Shown here piece after piece: positions 1 through 11,828 of a stretch of 64,000 bases of DNA (positions are counted from its first letter, which is position 1; every line of letters begins with the position of its first letter). The stretch comes from Uloborus plumipes (taxonomy: Eukaryota; Arthropoda; Arachnida; Araneae; Uloboridae). The translations under genes and the position numbers were made by a program. The notes below the pieces were generated by a model. The model was not told the DNA's origin and did no database searches. It worked only from the letters and a program-made list of their open reading frames with translations. The DNA lies in the NCBI GenBank assembly GCA_038373865.1, contig JAXGGA010002844.1:1-64000 (forward strand). Direction: 5' to 3'.

Positions 1-2536
1 GAAAAAGAGTATAAGAAGTAACAAGGCTGTGTCCATCGGGAGGGGTTTAGAGGTTAAACCCCTCTCATTGGAGGCGAAAAAATGTAGATAAATAGTTTTA
101 CTTTTCATTTAAGTTAAAATTGTATTTATTGTTTATGTTTCAGTAATATATATTCTCTCTCTGCAATTTGAGAAAATTATGTTTGAAAAATTCAATGATG
201 GAAGAATGGTGGAATCGGCTAAGCAATCGGCTAGAACGCTGAGCATCTAGGATAATACAGTAAAATTTAGACGCAACGAACTTTAAGTAAAACGGCAGCA
301 AATTTTGTTCGTTGTGACGGAATTTTTTTGTGTAATGGAATTTAAACAATGTTTGGGAAATTAAATCAGGAAGGGGGAGGACTGAACATTTATTTCGTTG
401 AAACGGATATTTCGTTGTATTGGTATTCGTTGTAACAGTATTTCACTGCATTATTATCTCGTGTGTAAGAGTTTAGATCAAATTTGCATTCTCATTTCAT
501 GGTAGCAGTTGAATATTGCGAGAAAAAGTAGAATAGTCATTATTTGGTTGATTAATTTCATTTTCAATAAATTCCTGGTTAGTTCATCGAGTGTAATTTT
601 GTTGAGTGAAACCTAATGCAAAAACATTTACGCAATTTCTTACTCGTTTTCCTAAATGCAAAAACGTGTAGAAAACAAACGGATTTGTTGAAAAAAAAGT
701 CTATAAAATACTGTAAATGTAAGTCCAAACAACCAACACGGTAAGTTCAATAGTGGTTTTAAAAATCCATTTAAATAAGGACAATAGTTCCTTAAAATAT
801 CCATTGCAATAAGGACGACAGAAAATTCTTAATCGAAATCGGGTAGGAATGAAGTTTGTAGTTAGTAGGAAATAGGTACAGATGGGGAAAAAAATCGTTA
901 GATAAAAGCCTCAAAGCCTAAAAAAAAATGTTTTATCCCGCCTCAACTATTAGACATATGATCTCCTATGGCTTTGACCCTTTACTTTTCAAAGTTTAAG
1001 TTCAACGATCGATCGAAAAATGTATTTTAATTGTTCTTCTTGTGCACAAAAATATCCTTGTATTTTAATTTTCTTAAACATTTTCCCTGTAATTTATCCA
1101 GTTGCATAAACAATACTTTTAAAATTTCATTGTAATAAATAATATCCTTTAAAGTCTTTGTTTTTACTCTTATTTGCTTGGAAAATTTGCGCAAAATGTT
1201 GAACGCCTTTTTGTTTCGTTCCAGTTAAATTGCAAATCGTTTTCCTTCTGCACATGAAACAAGGTTACAAATATTTCATTTCTATGTCTAGAAAACTTGT
1301 GTGCTCATTTTGCGTGTTGTTCATCCAATGATTCATCGGTCTTGAGAGTTATTTTCGCGCAAATTTTATTTAGAGGTAGAAAATCAGTTTAAAAAAAAAG
1401 AACAACAAAGATACTATGGGATGTAAACCTACATTTGAGACCCTAGCTTCACCTGATACTAATGGTTAATCATTTCCTGTAAAATTTCATGCATAACAAA
1501 GCAGGTAATAATCACTAACCTGTAAAATTTAGTTTGTATCATACATCGGAATTTTTATTAGCGATTCTTATGTATTTTGCAGCTCTAAATCTGGTACTGA
1601 AATTGAACATCTTTTTTCCTCATCACCCAAAGATTTTACGCAAAACACAAATCTCGAAATTTCCAAAGAAAAGGCAGAGATACAAATTGCCACTTCAAAA
1701 TATTCTTAAAATATTTTTACTTTCAACATATTTCCTCTTTTTTATTGTATTGGGAGGGGGGGGCACCATAAATGTGAAGTACTAAAAAAGTCTAAATTTC
1801 TCTTCATTGAATTTGCAATTGATCTTTTGAAAAAAAAATTTATAGTTACCTCTAACCTTTGTAAAACCTTCACCCACTCTTGATAATGAAGTATGAACAA
1901 TATTTCCTGTGATAAATAATTACGATTGTGCCCTCCCTCCCCCGTCTTAACATCTGCAAGTGCACGCCTTTCTTTACATAAAAAAGGGTTTCTTGTAAGC
2001 CTGCTAAAATTCAGACTTAAAAGGGTTTCATTTGAAGGGTCTATTTTAGGTGGTATCTCACTGGGAGGGGGGGGGACTTCACAAAAATATTCCTTGTTCG
2101 GAAAATGTTGTCTAACAGCTGCGCAAATTTGTAGATAATATTAAATTCTTACACTTTTCTTTCCTTTCTTCTTTTTTTAAATGATACCAACTGCTTCTTC
2201 TCTTCAGATGTGTAGAGATTGCAATTTGTGTCTGTTCAGATTTTATCATTAGGGAATCCGGACTTTCATTAGGAAAATTGAGGACCCCCCCCCCTTAAAA
2301 AAAAGTTCTGGGATACCCGGCACGTTATGCGTTTTTTTTTTTTTTTTTTTTTTGAGCAAGCTTTACCCTTTTTTAACGTTGTTAGAAAACACTGATACTT
2401 TCCGATTTGCTCAATTTTAATCAACATAAATTTTTCCTCTGACAAAAAGCACAAGTCTCAACAAACCTGACCAACTGTCTTTTGGATGTCCATAAATACA
2501 TATGTTTACCTTGAATTCCGTTTGAAATTTTAAATG
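1..2536. other. AT-rich non-genic stretch
   Basis: No gene recognised. Short frames here are low-complexity or shadowed. Several short G-run or C-run blocks (near 1747, 2067 and 2283) look like degenerate ends of small DNA transposons, but no matching terminal repeats were found. There is a poly(T) run at 2332-2353. Confidence 0.5.
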
Positions 2537-3120
2537 AGCCGTTCAGATGAGGGAAATTTCTCCCAATACATAGTTAAATTTAAAATCCATTTAATTGTGT
2601 GCACGTAAGTAATTCTTAACATAGCTAAAAACACTTTGCTTTGGAATAAGGAGAATAATAAGTGTCCCAGCTTCAAATCATTAGCGGTTCAAATGTGATA
2701 TAAGATTGTTATGAAATACAGCAATAATATAAATTATCAGTTTCTGCATAAACAAAGCTACAACTCAACTTGCGAGAAGGATAAAAGACTGATTTTTTTA
2801 CATTTTTTTATTTTAATTAATGTCCTAAAATTGTCTTACATTGTCCACTCATTCATATGAAAAATAAAAGGAACAATTACACTGACTCTGGTAATATTTT
2901 AAAGAAGACTGAAGTAGTATAACTTCCGTGCTAGTTAGCTACTATAAATTCTAGTCAACGAACAAACAGTGAGTCTAATTATTTTTTCTGACAGTTAATT
3001 AACTCTTGAATATCCACTCCATTAGACTTGTATTAATTACTTAAAAAAAAGTTTTTTTTTTCCTTGAAATTGCAAACAGAATAACAATTTTAGAGTCATT
3101 ACAGTCAATCATCGTTATTG

Positions 3121-3959
3121 TTAACCCATTTATGCCCAGTAGCCTAAAAACGGGACGCTTGTTAGTTGCTGCATACCAAAACCTGTAATGGGTATATCCT
3201 TTTACTAAAGCTGTTTCTCACAAGTTAAATAGTCTTTCTTCTTGAGAAAACCAGTTAGAGTCACTATTTAGACATCAGAGTTGATTTATTGACGGTTATT
3301 TTCAGACAAATCAGTCGAGCAACGATCCAGCATGGGTAGCCACAGAAAAAAGGTTTTTTTTGCGAACTTATTTTACATAAAATGAAACTATTTTAAAATG
3401 ATTTGCTTAAAATTGATCACAGATGAATTCTGTAATGTTACTTTGTAAAAGGAAAGTCAAGTAAAGCCGTATTTTGCTCACATATCTGCAAAATATCCCA
3501 TAAACAGGATGCTAAATAACTTAATAAATATGGCAACGGCGAACTATTTTAAGCCTAGAATGTATGTAAAGCCGGCCACCTCGTCTAGTGGTCAGCGACG
3601 TCTGACCGTGATGCGGTGGCCCCGGGTTCGAGTCCCGGCTGGGGCATGGGCGTACTTTCTCTCTCTCATGTCATTGTCCTTTCTGTGTGTGTGAAAGTGA
3701 GTTATGAATGAATGCCTACCCTATGAACGGGTCCTTATGGCATGTGTGATGAGCATAAAATCGGTCTTCCACCTAAAATGGTGCTCTTAAAAACGGAAGT
3801 CGTATCCATACCCCATCCTTCATGGACCAGGTCTAGCTCTGCTGACCAACGGGGGCATGTAACAACAACAACATGTATGTAAACCATTCCAAGTAAGAGT
3901 CTTAAGCAGATAAAAAGTGAAAAAAATTGTTTAAAAAAACTTGGGCATAAATGGGTTAA
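3121..3959. mobile_element. piggyBac-like non-autonomous element flanked by TTAA
   Basis: A TTAA target duplication lies at 3121-3124 and 3956-3959. Perfect 14-bp inverted termini CCCATTTATGCCCA (3125-3138) and TGGGCATAAATGGG (3942-3955) sit immediately inside. TTAA duplication plus CCC...GGG ends is the signature of the piggyBac superfamily. There is no transposase frame. A SINE was later inserted into it. Confidence 0.85.
3571..3872 (+). mobile_element. tRNA-derived SINE with 11-bp target duplication
   Basis: A tRNA-like head carries box A (TAGTGGTCAGCG, 3586-3597) and a perfect box B (GGTTCGAGTCC, 3625-3635). An unrelated body of about 230 bp follows, ending in an AAC-repeat tail at 3861-3872. 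Flanking direct repeats ATGTATGTAAA at 3560-3570 and 3873-3883 are identical. The acceptor stem cannot pair properly, so this is a retroposon and not a functional tRNA gene. Any open frame across it is incidental. Confidence 0.9.
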
Positions 3960-4005
3960 CGTGAAAGCACTCAACATGAAATATCACTTTACTTGAGGGC
4001 AAATC

Positions 4006-4191
4006 CACCGTTCCGGACGTAACAATCAAACTTATAGTATTTTGTTAGTTTTTGCAATCGAGGAATCCGCACCAACATTTAGGATTGCATAAATGGCATC
4101 CAATTAGACAAGAAAAAAAATGTCGATTTTTTTATCGAACCACATTGTGATTATGTGTTTGTAAAGTTTGATTGTTATGTTCGTAACGGTG
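4006..4191. mobile_element. Short inverted-repeat element (MITE)
   Basis: Termini CACCGTTCCGGACGTAACAA (from 4006) and TTGTTATGTTCGTAACGGTG (to 4191) pair over about 26 bp with few mismatches. It is 186 bp, has no coding capacity, and is inserted in repeat copy A. The flanks share only aaat, so the superfamily is uncertain. Confidence 0.7.
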
Positions 4192-5466
4192 AAATTGGCA
4201 ATGAAATATTATTTATGATTCCGTGAGTTAACAATCAGTTAATAATTTAACAGATAAGATAGAATTCCCGTCAACGTGAAATAATTTTCATGGTCTCGTG
4301 AATGCTGAATTAATGAGTTTCTCGACTGTGTTTCATTTTATGCTTGTTCTGTCATTGTAACTTCTTTGTGATTAGAATGATTTTTTAAAGGGTTATTCGT
4401 CTGCTTTTATTTTGTGCACTCTGTTTCCCGAAAAAGTCAATTTATTTAAAAAGTCTTTCATAAATGACTTATGCGCCAACCACTGAACTTTATCATGCAA
4501 ATTAATGGAGAATCAATAATAAAAGAATATGTTTAGCACGTGGAAATTATAAAAATTGATAGACATAATTCAACCATGTCGGACAAAATTTGTGCTTATA
4601 TTTCATATGAATGACTCAAATAATCAAATTTTTTCGTAACAGCTGTGAAAGTTCATTGCCAGACTTCTCTGCCGGACAAAACGAAAAAAGGGTTTTTAAA
4701 ACACACGCGCACTTTTTAAACGTTTCTCTTTTGTAAAACGATCTTCCCAATTTACTTACGCCTTCAGAAAAAAGCCAACTTTAAGTAAAAATACCTTTAT
4801 TTTCGCTACAGAAAAAACCCCACGAAATTTTAAAATTCAAAAATTTTGAAGATAGTGCCCTGCAAAAGTTTTGGAATAAATATTTTTTAATGGTTTCAAA
4901 TGAATACATCCAAACATTTTCAACAATGAATTAGTAACAACAATAAATAATATGGGGTAATTTTCTGCAGTTTTTGCTGAAATGTTTTGAGTAACTGCTC
5001 ATACTCATCCCTTTCATGGTCACACTCTGATGTCTCTGGATGTATTCATTAAAATGCATTAAAAATCATTTTACCCCCCAAAATTTTTAAAGCGCATTAT
5101 CTTTAAAACGTTAAGGTTTTGTGAAAATAATTTTTCTTTGAAAATAATTTAAAATATTAACTTAAAAAATAATATCAACTTAAAAATCATATAATTGTGA
5201 GCGATTCTACAATTCTGTAGCTCCTCTAGAACTTGAGTCACAACATTTTAAAGTAGTGCTGGCAAGCTTTTCTTTAAAATGCAGATTTTTTTCCGGCAAT
5301 CTTTTTGAAAAATTTCAAAAATTAATAACTCAACAGTTACGAATGATAGTTTTTCAAAATAATGATTAAGATGTAAAGAGTAAAATATCTAAAAGTTTCG
5401 TGAACATTTGATTTGGTCAAGTTGAGTCCCTTCTGCCTTGTTGATTTCACATGAGCGATATGATTA

Positions 5467-5604
5467 CAGGCCCGTCATTTCAAGTATTTCCAGAGGGGGG
5501 GGGGTGTCAAGGGTGCAAACACAATGCAATTTCATCGGAAAACAACAAAAACCACGCCCACTATGTATAAATACATTGATTTGACCCCCTAAATGACGAA
5601 CCTG
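5467..5604. mobile_element. Short MITE with TA target duplication
   Basis: Termini CAGGCCCGTCATTT and AAATGACGAACCTG are near-perfect inverted repeats, with TA on both outer sides (5465-5466, 5605-5606). The 138-bp interior contains an 8-10 G run. TA plus CAGG ends suggest a Tc1/mariner-type non-autonomous element. Confidence 0.65.
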
Positions 5605-8600
5605 TATGGTTACGAAATTGATTACAAAAAATCTATTGGTTTTTAATTATAATATGTGGAAAAGGGAAAAAAAGAAACTGCTAATTTGTGGTTTCAATGC
5701 ACTTAAAGCAATAAGAATTCCAGACACGTATTTCGGGGTTACAAGGAGTCTTTTTTGATGCAAAGAGATGAGCTTGGCATCTGCAAAAGCCTTTTTTTTT
5801 TGAGATGTCCTTTCATTCATAAGCTCATTCTTTTGTATTAGAAAATGGGTTCGTTCTAGCCCTGAAACGCGTATTTGCAATTTTATTGCTATTTGTACAT
5901 TTTGAACGTTAAAAAAAGATCCGTAAAGAACGTTAAAAAAAGAACTAGGACATTGGAGATATGACCAAAGAGTATTATTACTAAAGCAAAAGTGAGCAAG
6001 GATTTGGAGTCCGCAAGTAAATAAAAAAGTAATGAATACATTAAACAAAACTGCAAAAGAATGGTTGAAAAAAAAGAATTAATCGGAAAGTAACTTAAAT
6101 CCTACCCGTAAATTTTTTCCGAACAAAAATTATATTACAGCTCTCATAATGTCAGAATAAACATTTTTAATAAGACATAAATTTTCAACCTAGCTAATAT
6201 AGTAAAAGAAGTATTATGTTAATAGAGATTAAAAAAAAAAAAAATTGTGCTTCTCTAGTTTTTAATTTCTTACGACACAATTTCATTTTTTTTATGTGCT
6301 AAGAAATATTTAACAAAATATCGAAAAGAGAAATTCCCTCCCTACTTGAAACTACATTAAAGATTTCTTAGCATAGAACCTTTCTCAACAACATACGTAT
6401 TACCTTGTTGGGACATAACTGTTGTGTACTTTATGAAAATCATGCCAAAAAGTGAATTTCAACGAAGTTTTTCTCAGGAAATACTTAACTGAAACAAACA
6501 AACAAAGAGAGAAATTATGATTTCGTATAAAATAAAATAAAAATTCTTTTGTGTGTAAAACTCATTCATATTTCTCCTCATATTTAAGTACATCAACTCA
6601 CCAAGCTACAATAAATATTGCAATTTCTTACAAACACGCAATATATTATACTGTACTCGTAGCCCGATTGTGTACAGGGCCATCTTTCAACACAAAGTCA
6701 AATTCAGTGCTTAATCTCGCTCCTACTTATGTTTCAGAAATTGTCTATTTCAAATCAACTAGCGCGTGAAATAGACGTTTCGGGAGGATTTATACTTTTC
6801 TTTGAAAACAAAAGCTTTGTTGGCAGCAAGTGGACCATGACCTCCGCTACGTTGAGAGCTTTTTTAAATATAAAGATGGCAATAAACCTATCACAGATGT
6901 GGTGAAATGTTTGTGAACCCGTAGATTCAGATTTATTTTCTGTTTTATTTTTTTTTTTTTATATTTAAAGTGTATTCGAATCTGGTATGTGCGGCAGATT
7001 TGGAAAGAGTGTTGGCAAAGAACTGTTGATTTTAACATGTTATATTTTTTTTAATTCTATTTTTAGAATTAGGTCACCACTCGCATTCGATGAAATTATA
7101 AATTTCATCCTGATGTGTAAGTTATTTCTCATTTTTGGTTATTTTTAAGAGGATTTCATTAACTTCACGTTATATTTTTTAACTACTAAAATGTAGGACA
7201 TTTCTTTTTGCATTTTCTTTTTTTTTTTGTTAATAATGTTCACTGTTTTTTCGTTCTTTCTTTTTTTTCTGAATATTATTATCTTTTTCTATTGTACTGA
7301 ACTTTCTGCAATTGTCTTTGGTAACTTGAAATTGAAATTAAAGAAGAAAAAACAATTTAGCCTTACCTATACGTATGTAGGGGAATGTGCGGCAAAGTGA
7401 AATAGTTAAGTTTACTTGCCGGCTTCAAAAGGAACACATGGGAAATTTGTTCTAAAAATTGTTGTACATAAAGAAGGAATAATGTACTTTGTAATACATC
7501 TTTCATTGAAATATTATTTTTCATCTTTGGCAGTTATTTTGTACTTTCAAAAAAATGCGGAAAATTTTCACCTCAAAAAATCATGGGGCAAAGTGAAAAA
7601 CAAAATAGTTATGTAAAACTTTCTATTCGACGATTAACCGTAATTTTCGTCAAATGAATGCGTAACTTAACAAAAACAATAATTATTTATGAAAAATAAT
7701 GAATAAGTAAATAAATGAATTAATTAATATGTGAGAAAAAATAAATGGGAGAATAAAACAGAGATTGAATAAGAAAATGAGTTAATGAATGAGTAAATAA
7801 GCAAATAATGAAGTAAAATAATGTAAATACATTAATAAATGAAGAAATACCTACGTGATTTGATAAGTAAATGCATAAGTTAACGAAATTAACTATTTCA
7901 CTGAAAATTTTCTTAGAGGATTCCTCGATTCAAGTTTACGGTTCAAAAAATGTTCCCTTCTCATATACTTGTTTGCACATTTATTTTCTATCTTCATTTT
8001 TTTTACGGTTGAAAAAATGGTATTTTAAATCTTTTTATCTTATTATTATTATTATTTAAAAGAAAAAAAACATTCATAGTATGGTATGAAGCATAATATA
8101 CTGGCACTCAAAGATTATCATATTTTAAATTTCATTTAATTTTGATACTTTGATAATATTCCATTTGCCATCCTTGGTGTAGTCAAGAGCGAATTCAGAA
8201 TTTTTTCAAAAAGACGCGATTTTTTTTTATTTACTACGCATCTGATTCACACATTCCTTTTTGAGGGAGCACCACATCATTTTATTTATAAAATATAGAC
8301 TTAGCTAAAGAGTGGGAGCCAGGAGGTCTCCAAGTGTATTCCTTCCCTTTCTGCTACCAAAGCTTTCTTAAATCACGTTTTTGGAGCCTCAATTTCTTAA
8401 TGATTCCGGTAGAACGGTTGAACATCCACTAGCATCATGAAAGATAGTCAGAATTTTCATTTTCTGAAACTTCAGTTTCGAAAAATTACCGGAGGAAAGT
8501 CTCTAAATCTCACCCTTTCCCTAATGTCATCGAAGATGGAGTACACCCGTTTTCAGGACTTCAATTTCGAAACATTGCAGCTGCCAAGTCCCTCAATAAG

Positions 8601-9159
8601 CCATCGCCCCTCTCTTGTATCCGTCCTTGTGTGGAGTAATAGACGGTTGGTGCACCGAAAAAGTGGGGGGTCAAAAGAAATGTGGTGGGTCGATTGTACC
8701 ACTTCTGACACTGTTTTTCTTTCTTTTTTGTGTATGTGGAGGGGGAGGTGTCAATATTTGGCTATATTGGATTTTAACATAATTGTTTAAATGACCCCGA
8801 TAAAATGCTGAATATGGTCTCAAAACTCAATACGAATAGCGACCGCAGACTTCCTCCTTCCGATTCAAAGTTCCATTCTAATGAAATAACATGAAAAAGT
8901 CAATTTTATGGAATTTTCAACTTTTATTTTAGTGAAATAAATCAACCATCCAAGTAAAAAATTATTTTTTAAGCGATCATTAATTTTTAACTCCTAAAAG
9001 TGGGGGAGTGGGGAGGGCAAGGCTCCTTTACTTTTGGAAGTGAGGGGGCAGTCGCCCCACTTGCCACCCTGTACGAACCGCCTATGTGTAGAGTCCATGC
9101 CAAAGTTATCTTTGAATTTCGAAATGATAAATAAATACAGCAGTTATCTTGCCTTGCAG
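5605..9159. other. Non-genic AT-rich DNA with degenerate tetranucleotide tract
   Basis: No gene recognised. 7690-7870 is a degenerate AATG/AATA/GAATAA-like tract. A 117-codon plus frame at 8437-8790 lacks any recognisable domain and overlaps transposon-end-like G-rich sequence; I do not call it. Confidence 0.5.
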
Positions 9160-9600
9160 AGTCGAGGGCCTCCCAACTTCAAGGTCGCAGCGACAATCTG
9201 ACCCCCCCGATTCAAATCGATGCCCAAGATGAGAGAGAGAGAGAGAGAGAGAGAACGTCTAGGATGAGAAAGAGCGATCTTCTTTTTCTCCGCAACGTGT
9301 GAAAAATCTCTCGGCTCGCGCGATGCTTTCTCTGCCGGGTCATGGTTCCGTGGTTATTCGTGCTGGAATGTGGGTCAAATCCGGGTCCCTATAATACATC
9401 CTGCTCGCTCCCCGTCTTGTTTTCGCGGAGAGGAGATTCCACACACCACAGTTTTCACTCGCGAGGCATTTTTTCTGCTCAAAAGTCTTTATCGGGAAAC
9501 CAGTTTCTTTTTTCGGAGATAAAGCGAAAAAGCTGCGAGCAAACTTTTATCTGCTTTAAAATGACACACTAACCTTATGGCGAAATTACTTTATTCCGAT
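9160..9600. other. GC-shifted, CpG-containing block with (GA)12
   Basis: This 440-bp block contrasts with the AT-rich flanks. It contains (GA)12 at 9231-9254 and CpG-rich text such as tcggctcgcgcgatgc. It could be a regulatory element, a promoter or exon of an unrecognised gene, or a repeat. No splice-consistent coding exon was established. Confidence 0.4.
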
Positions 9601-10238
9601 GGTGCGCTATTAGTGCTTGAAAATTCAAATGGGAGATGGATTTGGATTGGTAATGAGGGAGCCCGGTTCCCTTGTTGACAGCAGAGGATTTTAGGGGCAC
9701 GTGCATCTCCAAAAGAGATGAAACTAATTTTAATATCTAATTAAACATGCTTATTTCTAAATAGTACAAGTCAAATTCTTTAAAAAAATTTAATTAAAAT
9801 AACCAGGGGCTCCTCCCTCAGCTCGCTGACGCTCACCAACCCCCAAAAATTGCTTCGCATTATTATTTGGTTCGTGAAGATGTTGCTAGGAAGTTGTTCG
9901 TTCGTTGAAGTCTGTTAAGAAGAATCACATAAAAAACCCATTACGATTAGATCAAAGTGAAAATCCCGCTCTCCCTCCATAGAAATTTTAATTTAAGAAA
10001 TTAATTCAATATAATTACCACGGTATTAAAACTTGCTCCCTCACGAAGAAAAAAAAATCTAAAGCACAAATTTTTAATCTATCATATAATTCATTTTTAA
10101 TGTATCGTTAATCTAACGTCACATAAGTCTTCTTGAAGTTGTTTAAACTGTAGTGTATTAAGGTGAAAGGGTAACTGTCAGAGGAAAAGAATTATAACTC
10201 TTTTATAAACCTCGAAAGCCTGCAAAATCTCGGATAAG

Positions 10239-10394
10239 CGGTGGCGGATTAACAAGTTTGGGGGGCTGTCGCAATTAATTTCTTGGGTCTCTTTTATCTA
10301 TCAGTCTTAAAGTAAGGGTAGAAAATCAGGTCCTTTTTGACGCCCCTGTGTCGTGGGAACCCCTCGCAGTTGCGACATGGTAAGTCCGCCACTG
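10239..10394. mobile_element. Small hAT-like MITE
   Basis: Left end CGGTGGCGGATTA and right end TAAGTCCGCCACTG form an inverted repeat resembling hAT CAGTGGCGGA termini. It is 156 bp with no coding capacity. I could not find an 8-bp target duplication, so the exact ends are uncertain. Confidence 0.5.
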
Positions 10395-10694
10395 TTGGGA
10401 CATCCCTAACTGTCTTTTTACAAGCCAAACCAGACCAGTTGCTTGCTGGAAGGGAAAAAAGAGGCATTTTAAGGATGTAACTGCTTAAAAATTGAGTTTA
10501 TACAATGGCTCCTGTCCTGAAATTTTTTTGACACGATTGACCGTGGCCGCAGGTCTAGCTGTTGTATTCTATGTATCAATTAGGCCTCAAAAAGAGAAAA
10601 AAAACTTTGAAAGCTCTTCAAAAAACTTTATTTTGTCTTAAGTTTCGAACTGGGGTAAGTTGGTATGATATTCATTCATTAGCTTGTTGTATAT

Positions 10695-11828
10695 AGTGAA
10701 CCCCGCCATTCGCCCGTCTCTCCTTTCATACTCGCAAATTCGTCCAACTTGTTCACGAAAAATTGAACTCGTCATTCGTATATGCTTCTTCGCTATGCAG
10801 CCAATGTCACTTGAAAGAGTTGAACGCAGCCCACAGATAAAAGCAGGGGCGCTCAAAGCGTTAATTTTTTAAGAAGGCCGAAATTTTGAATTTGCCGAAT
10901 GGAACATTAAATTTTGCCGAATCATAAAACACGGGTATTTTTTCTTCAGATGAGGAGGAAAGTAGGATAAATAGCATTGCCATTGCACAAATTAAAAAGC
11001 TGTCTCACCAACGGGGATAAAACTAAGCCCGCGTCATTTGGACGACCAGGGGAGGGGGTCCAAAAAAAATACTAAAAAGTTTGTCTCCGAATTTCATTTT
11101 AAAAGCTATCATACGTTAACAGCTGAATATTTCTTTTTTACCGAATGGCAACAGTTTGAAAAAAAAATCAAAAATTTTTTTTTTCTTTAGTAACAACTAG
11201 CCATTTTAGATCACACAGAAGCAACTGTTGTATTTCGAGCACTAAAGTATCAAGTTACACTAATTCTATGTCATTAGAATTTAAATTAAATTTTTATGTT
11301 ACCGATTAGCATACAACTGGTGCATCTTTAAATGCCTCAAAAAGAAATATTGTGTTTTAGTTATATTATGACTTATAAGCTTCTTTATATGTTTAAATTT
11401 ATCATTAGCATGAATAAATATTAGTGTAATTACCATGATAAATGGTTTATGAAAAATAAGTTTAAATATTTAGCTCTGCTGACAACAGGTAAAGCATACA
11501 GGACACTATTAGTAAGTCCTCTTTCTTTCTTTTCGAAAAATTTTACTAACAATAATATGTTTAGATTTTATTTATTTATTTTTTGTAAGAAGTATTTCAT
11601 TTTGAGAATCACTTTCATGTATGCATATTTATTGTTCCTCAAAGATTTGAATAAGCAATCATTTGTGGCCAGGAACGTATCTTAATCCAATTTACATTCC
11701 ATCTTACTTGGGAAAATGATTCTCCACTCGCATAAATCGCCATTCGAACTGCCTTCTGGAACGAATTGTTGACAAATAGCGAATTGATTTTAAAGGTCTC
11801 TTGGAGTTCGCTTTAACGAGGTTCCACT
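10695..11828. mobile_element. Possible degenerate pogo/Tigger-like element
   Basis: The right end reads gttcgctttaacgaggttcc then actgta, a classic pogo-type terminus. A loosely similar inverse (tatagtgaaccccgccattc) lies near 10695. The interior has no intact frame. The left boundary is weak, so only the right terminus is reasonably supported. Confidence 0.35.

Larger units (their letters stand above)
2537..4600. repeat. Dispersed repeat copy A, interrupted by nested insertions
   Basis: Sequence blocks near 2640-2730, 2840-3100, 4310-4420 and 4490-4600 match, in order, blocks near 20845-20945, 21295-21530, 21530-21610 and 21675-21760. Shared landmarks include gtgtcccagcttcaaa, ggtaatattttaaa and caaattaatgga. 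Copy A is longer because it contains a TTAA element (3121-3959, itself carrying a SINE) and another inverted-repeat element (4006-4191). No coding content is seen. Confidence 0.75.

Noticed and set aside
3571..3645. A tRNA gene at the tRNA-like head
   Set aside because: Boxes A and B are good but the acceptor stem does not pair, and the unit continues into a SINE body with tail and target duplication.
5647..6048. 133-codon minus frame as a gene
   Set aside because: Low-complexity, Phe/Leu/Lys-rich translation without domain or splice context.
8437..8790. 117-codon plus frame as a gene
   Set aside because: No domain similarity recognised; its 3' half lies in G-rich transposon-end-like sequence.
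10638..10872. Overlapping 72- and 62-codon frames on opposite strands
   Set aside because: Mirror frames of one another near a possible pogo-type left end; no domain.
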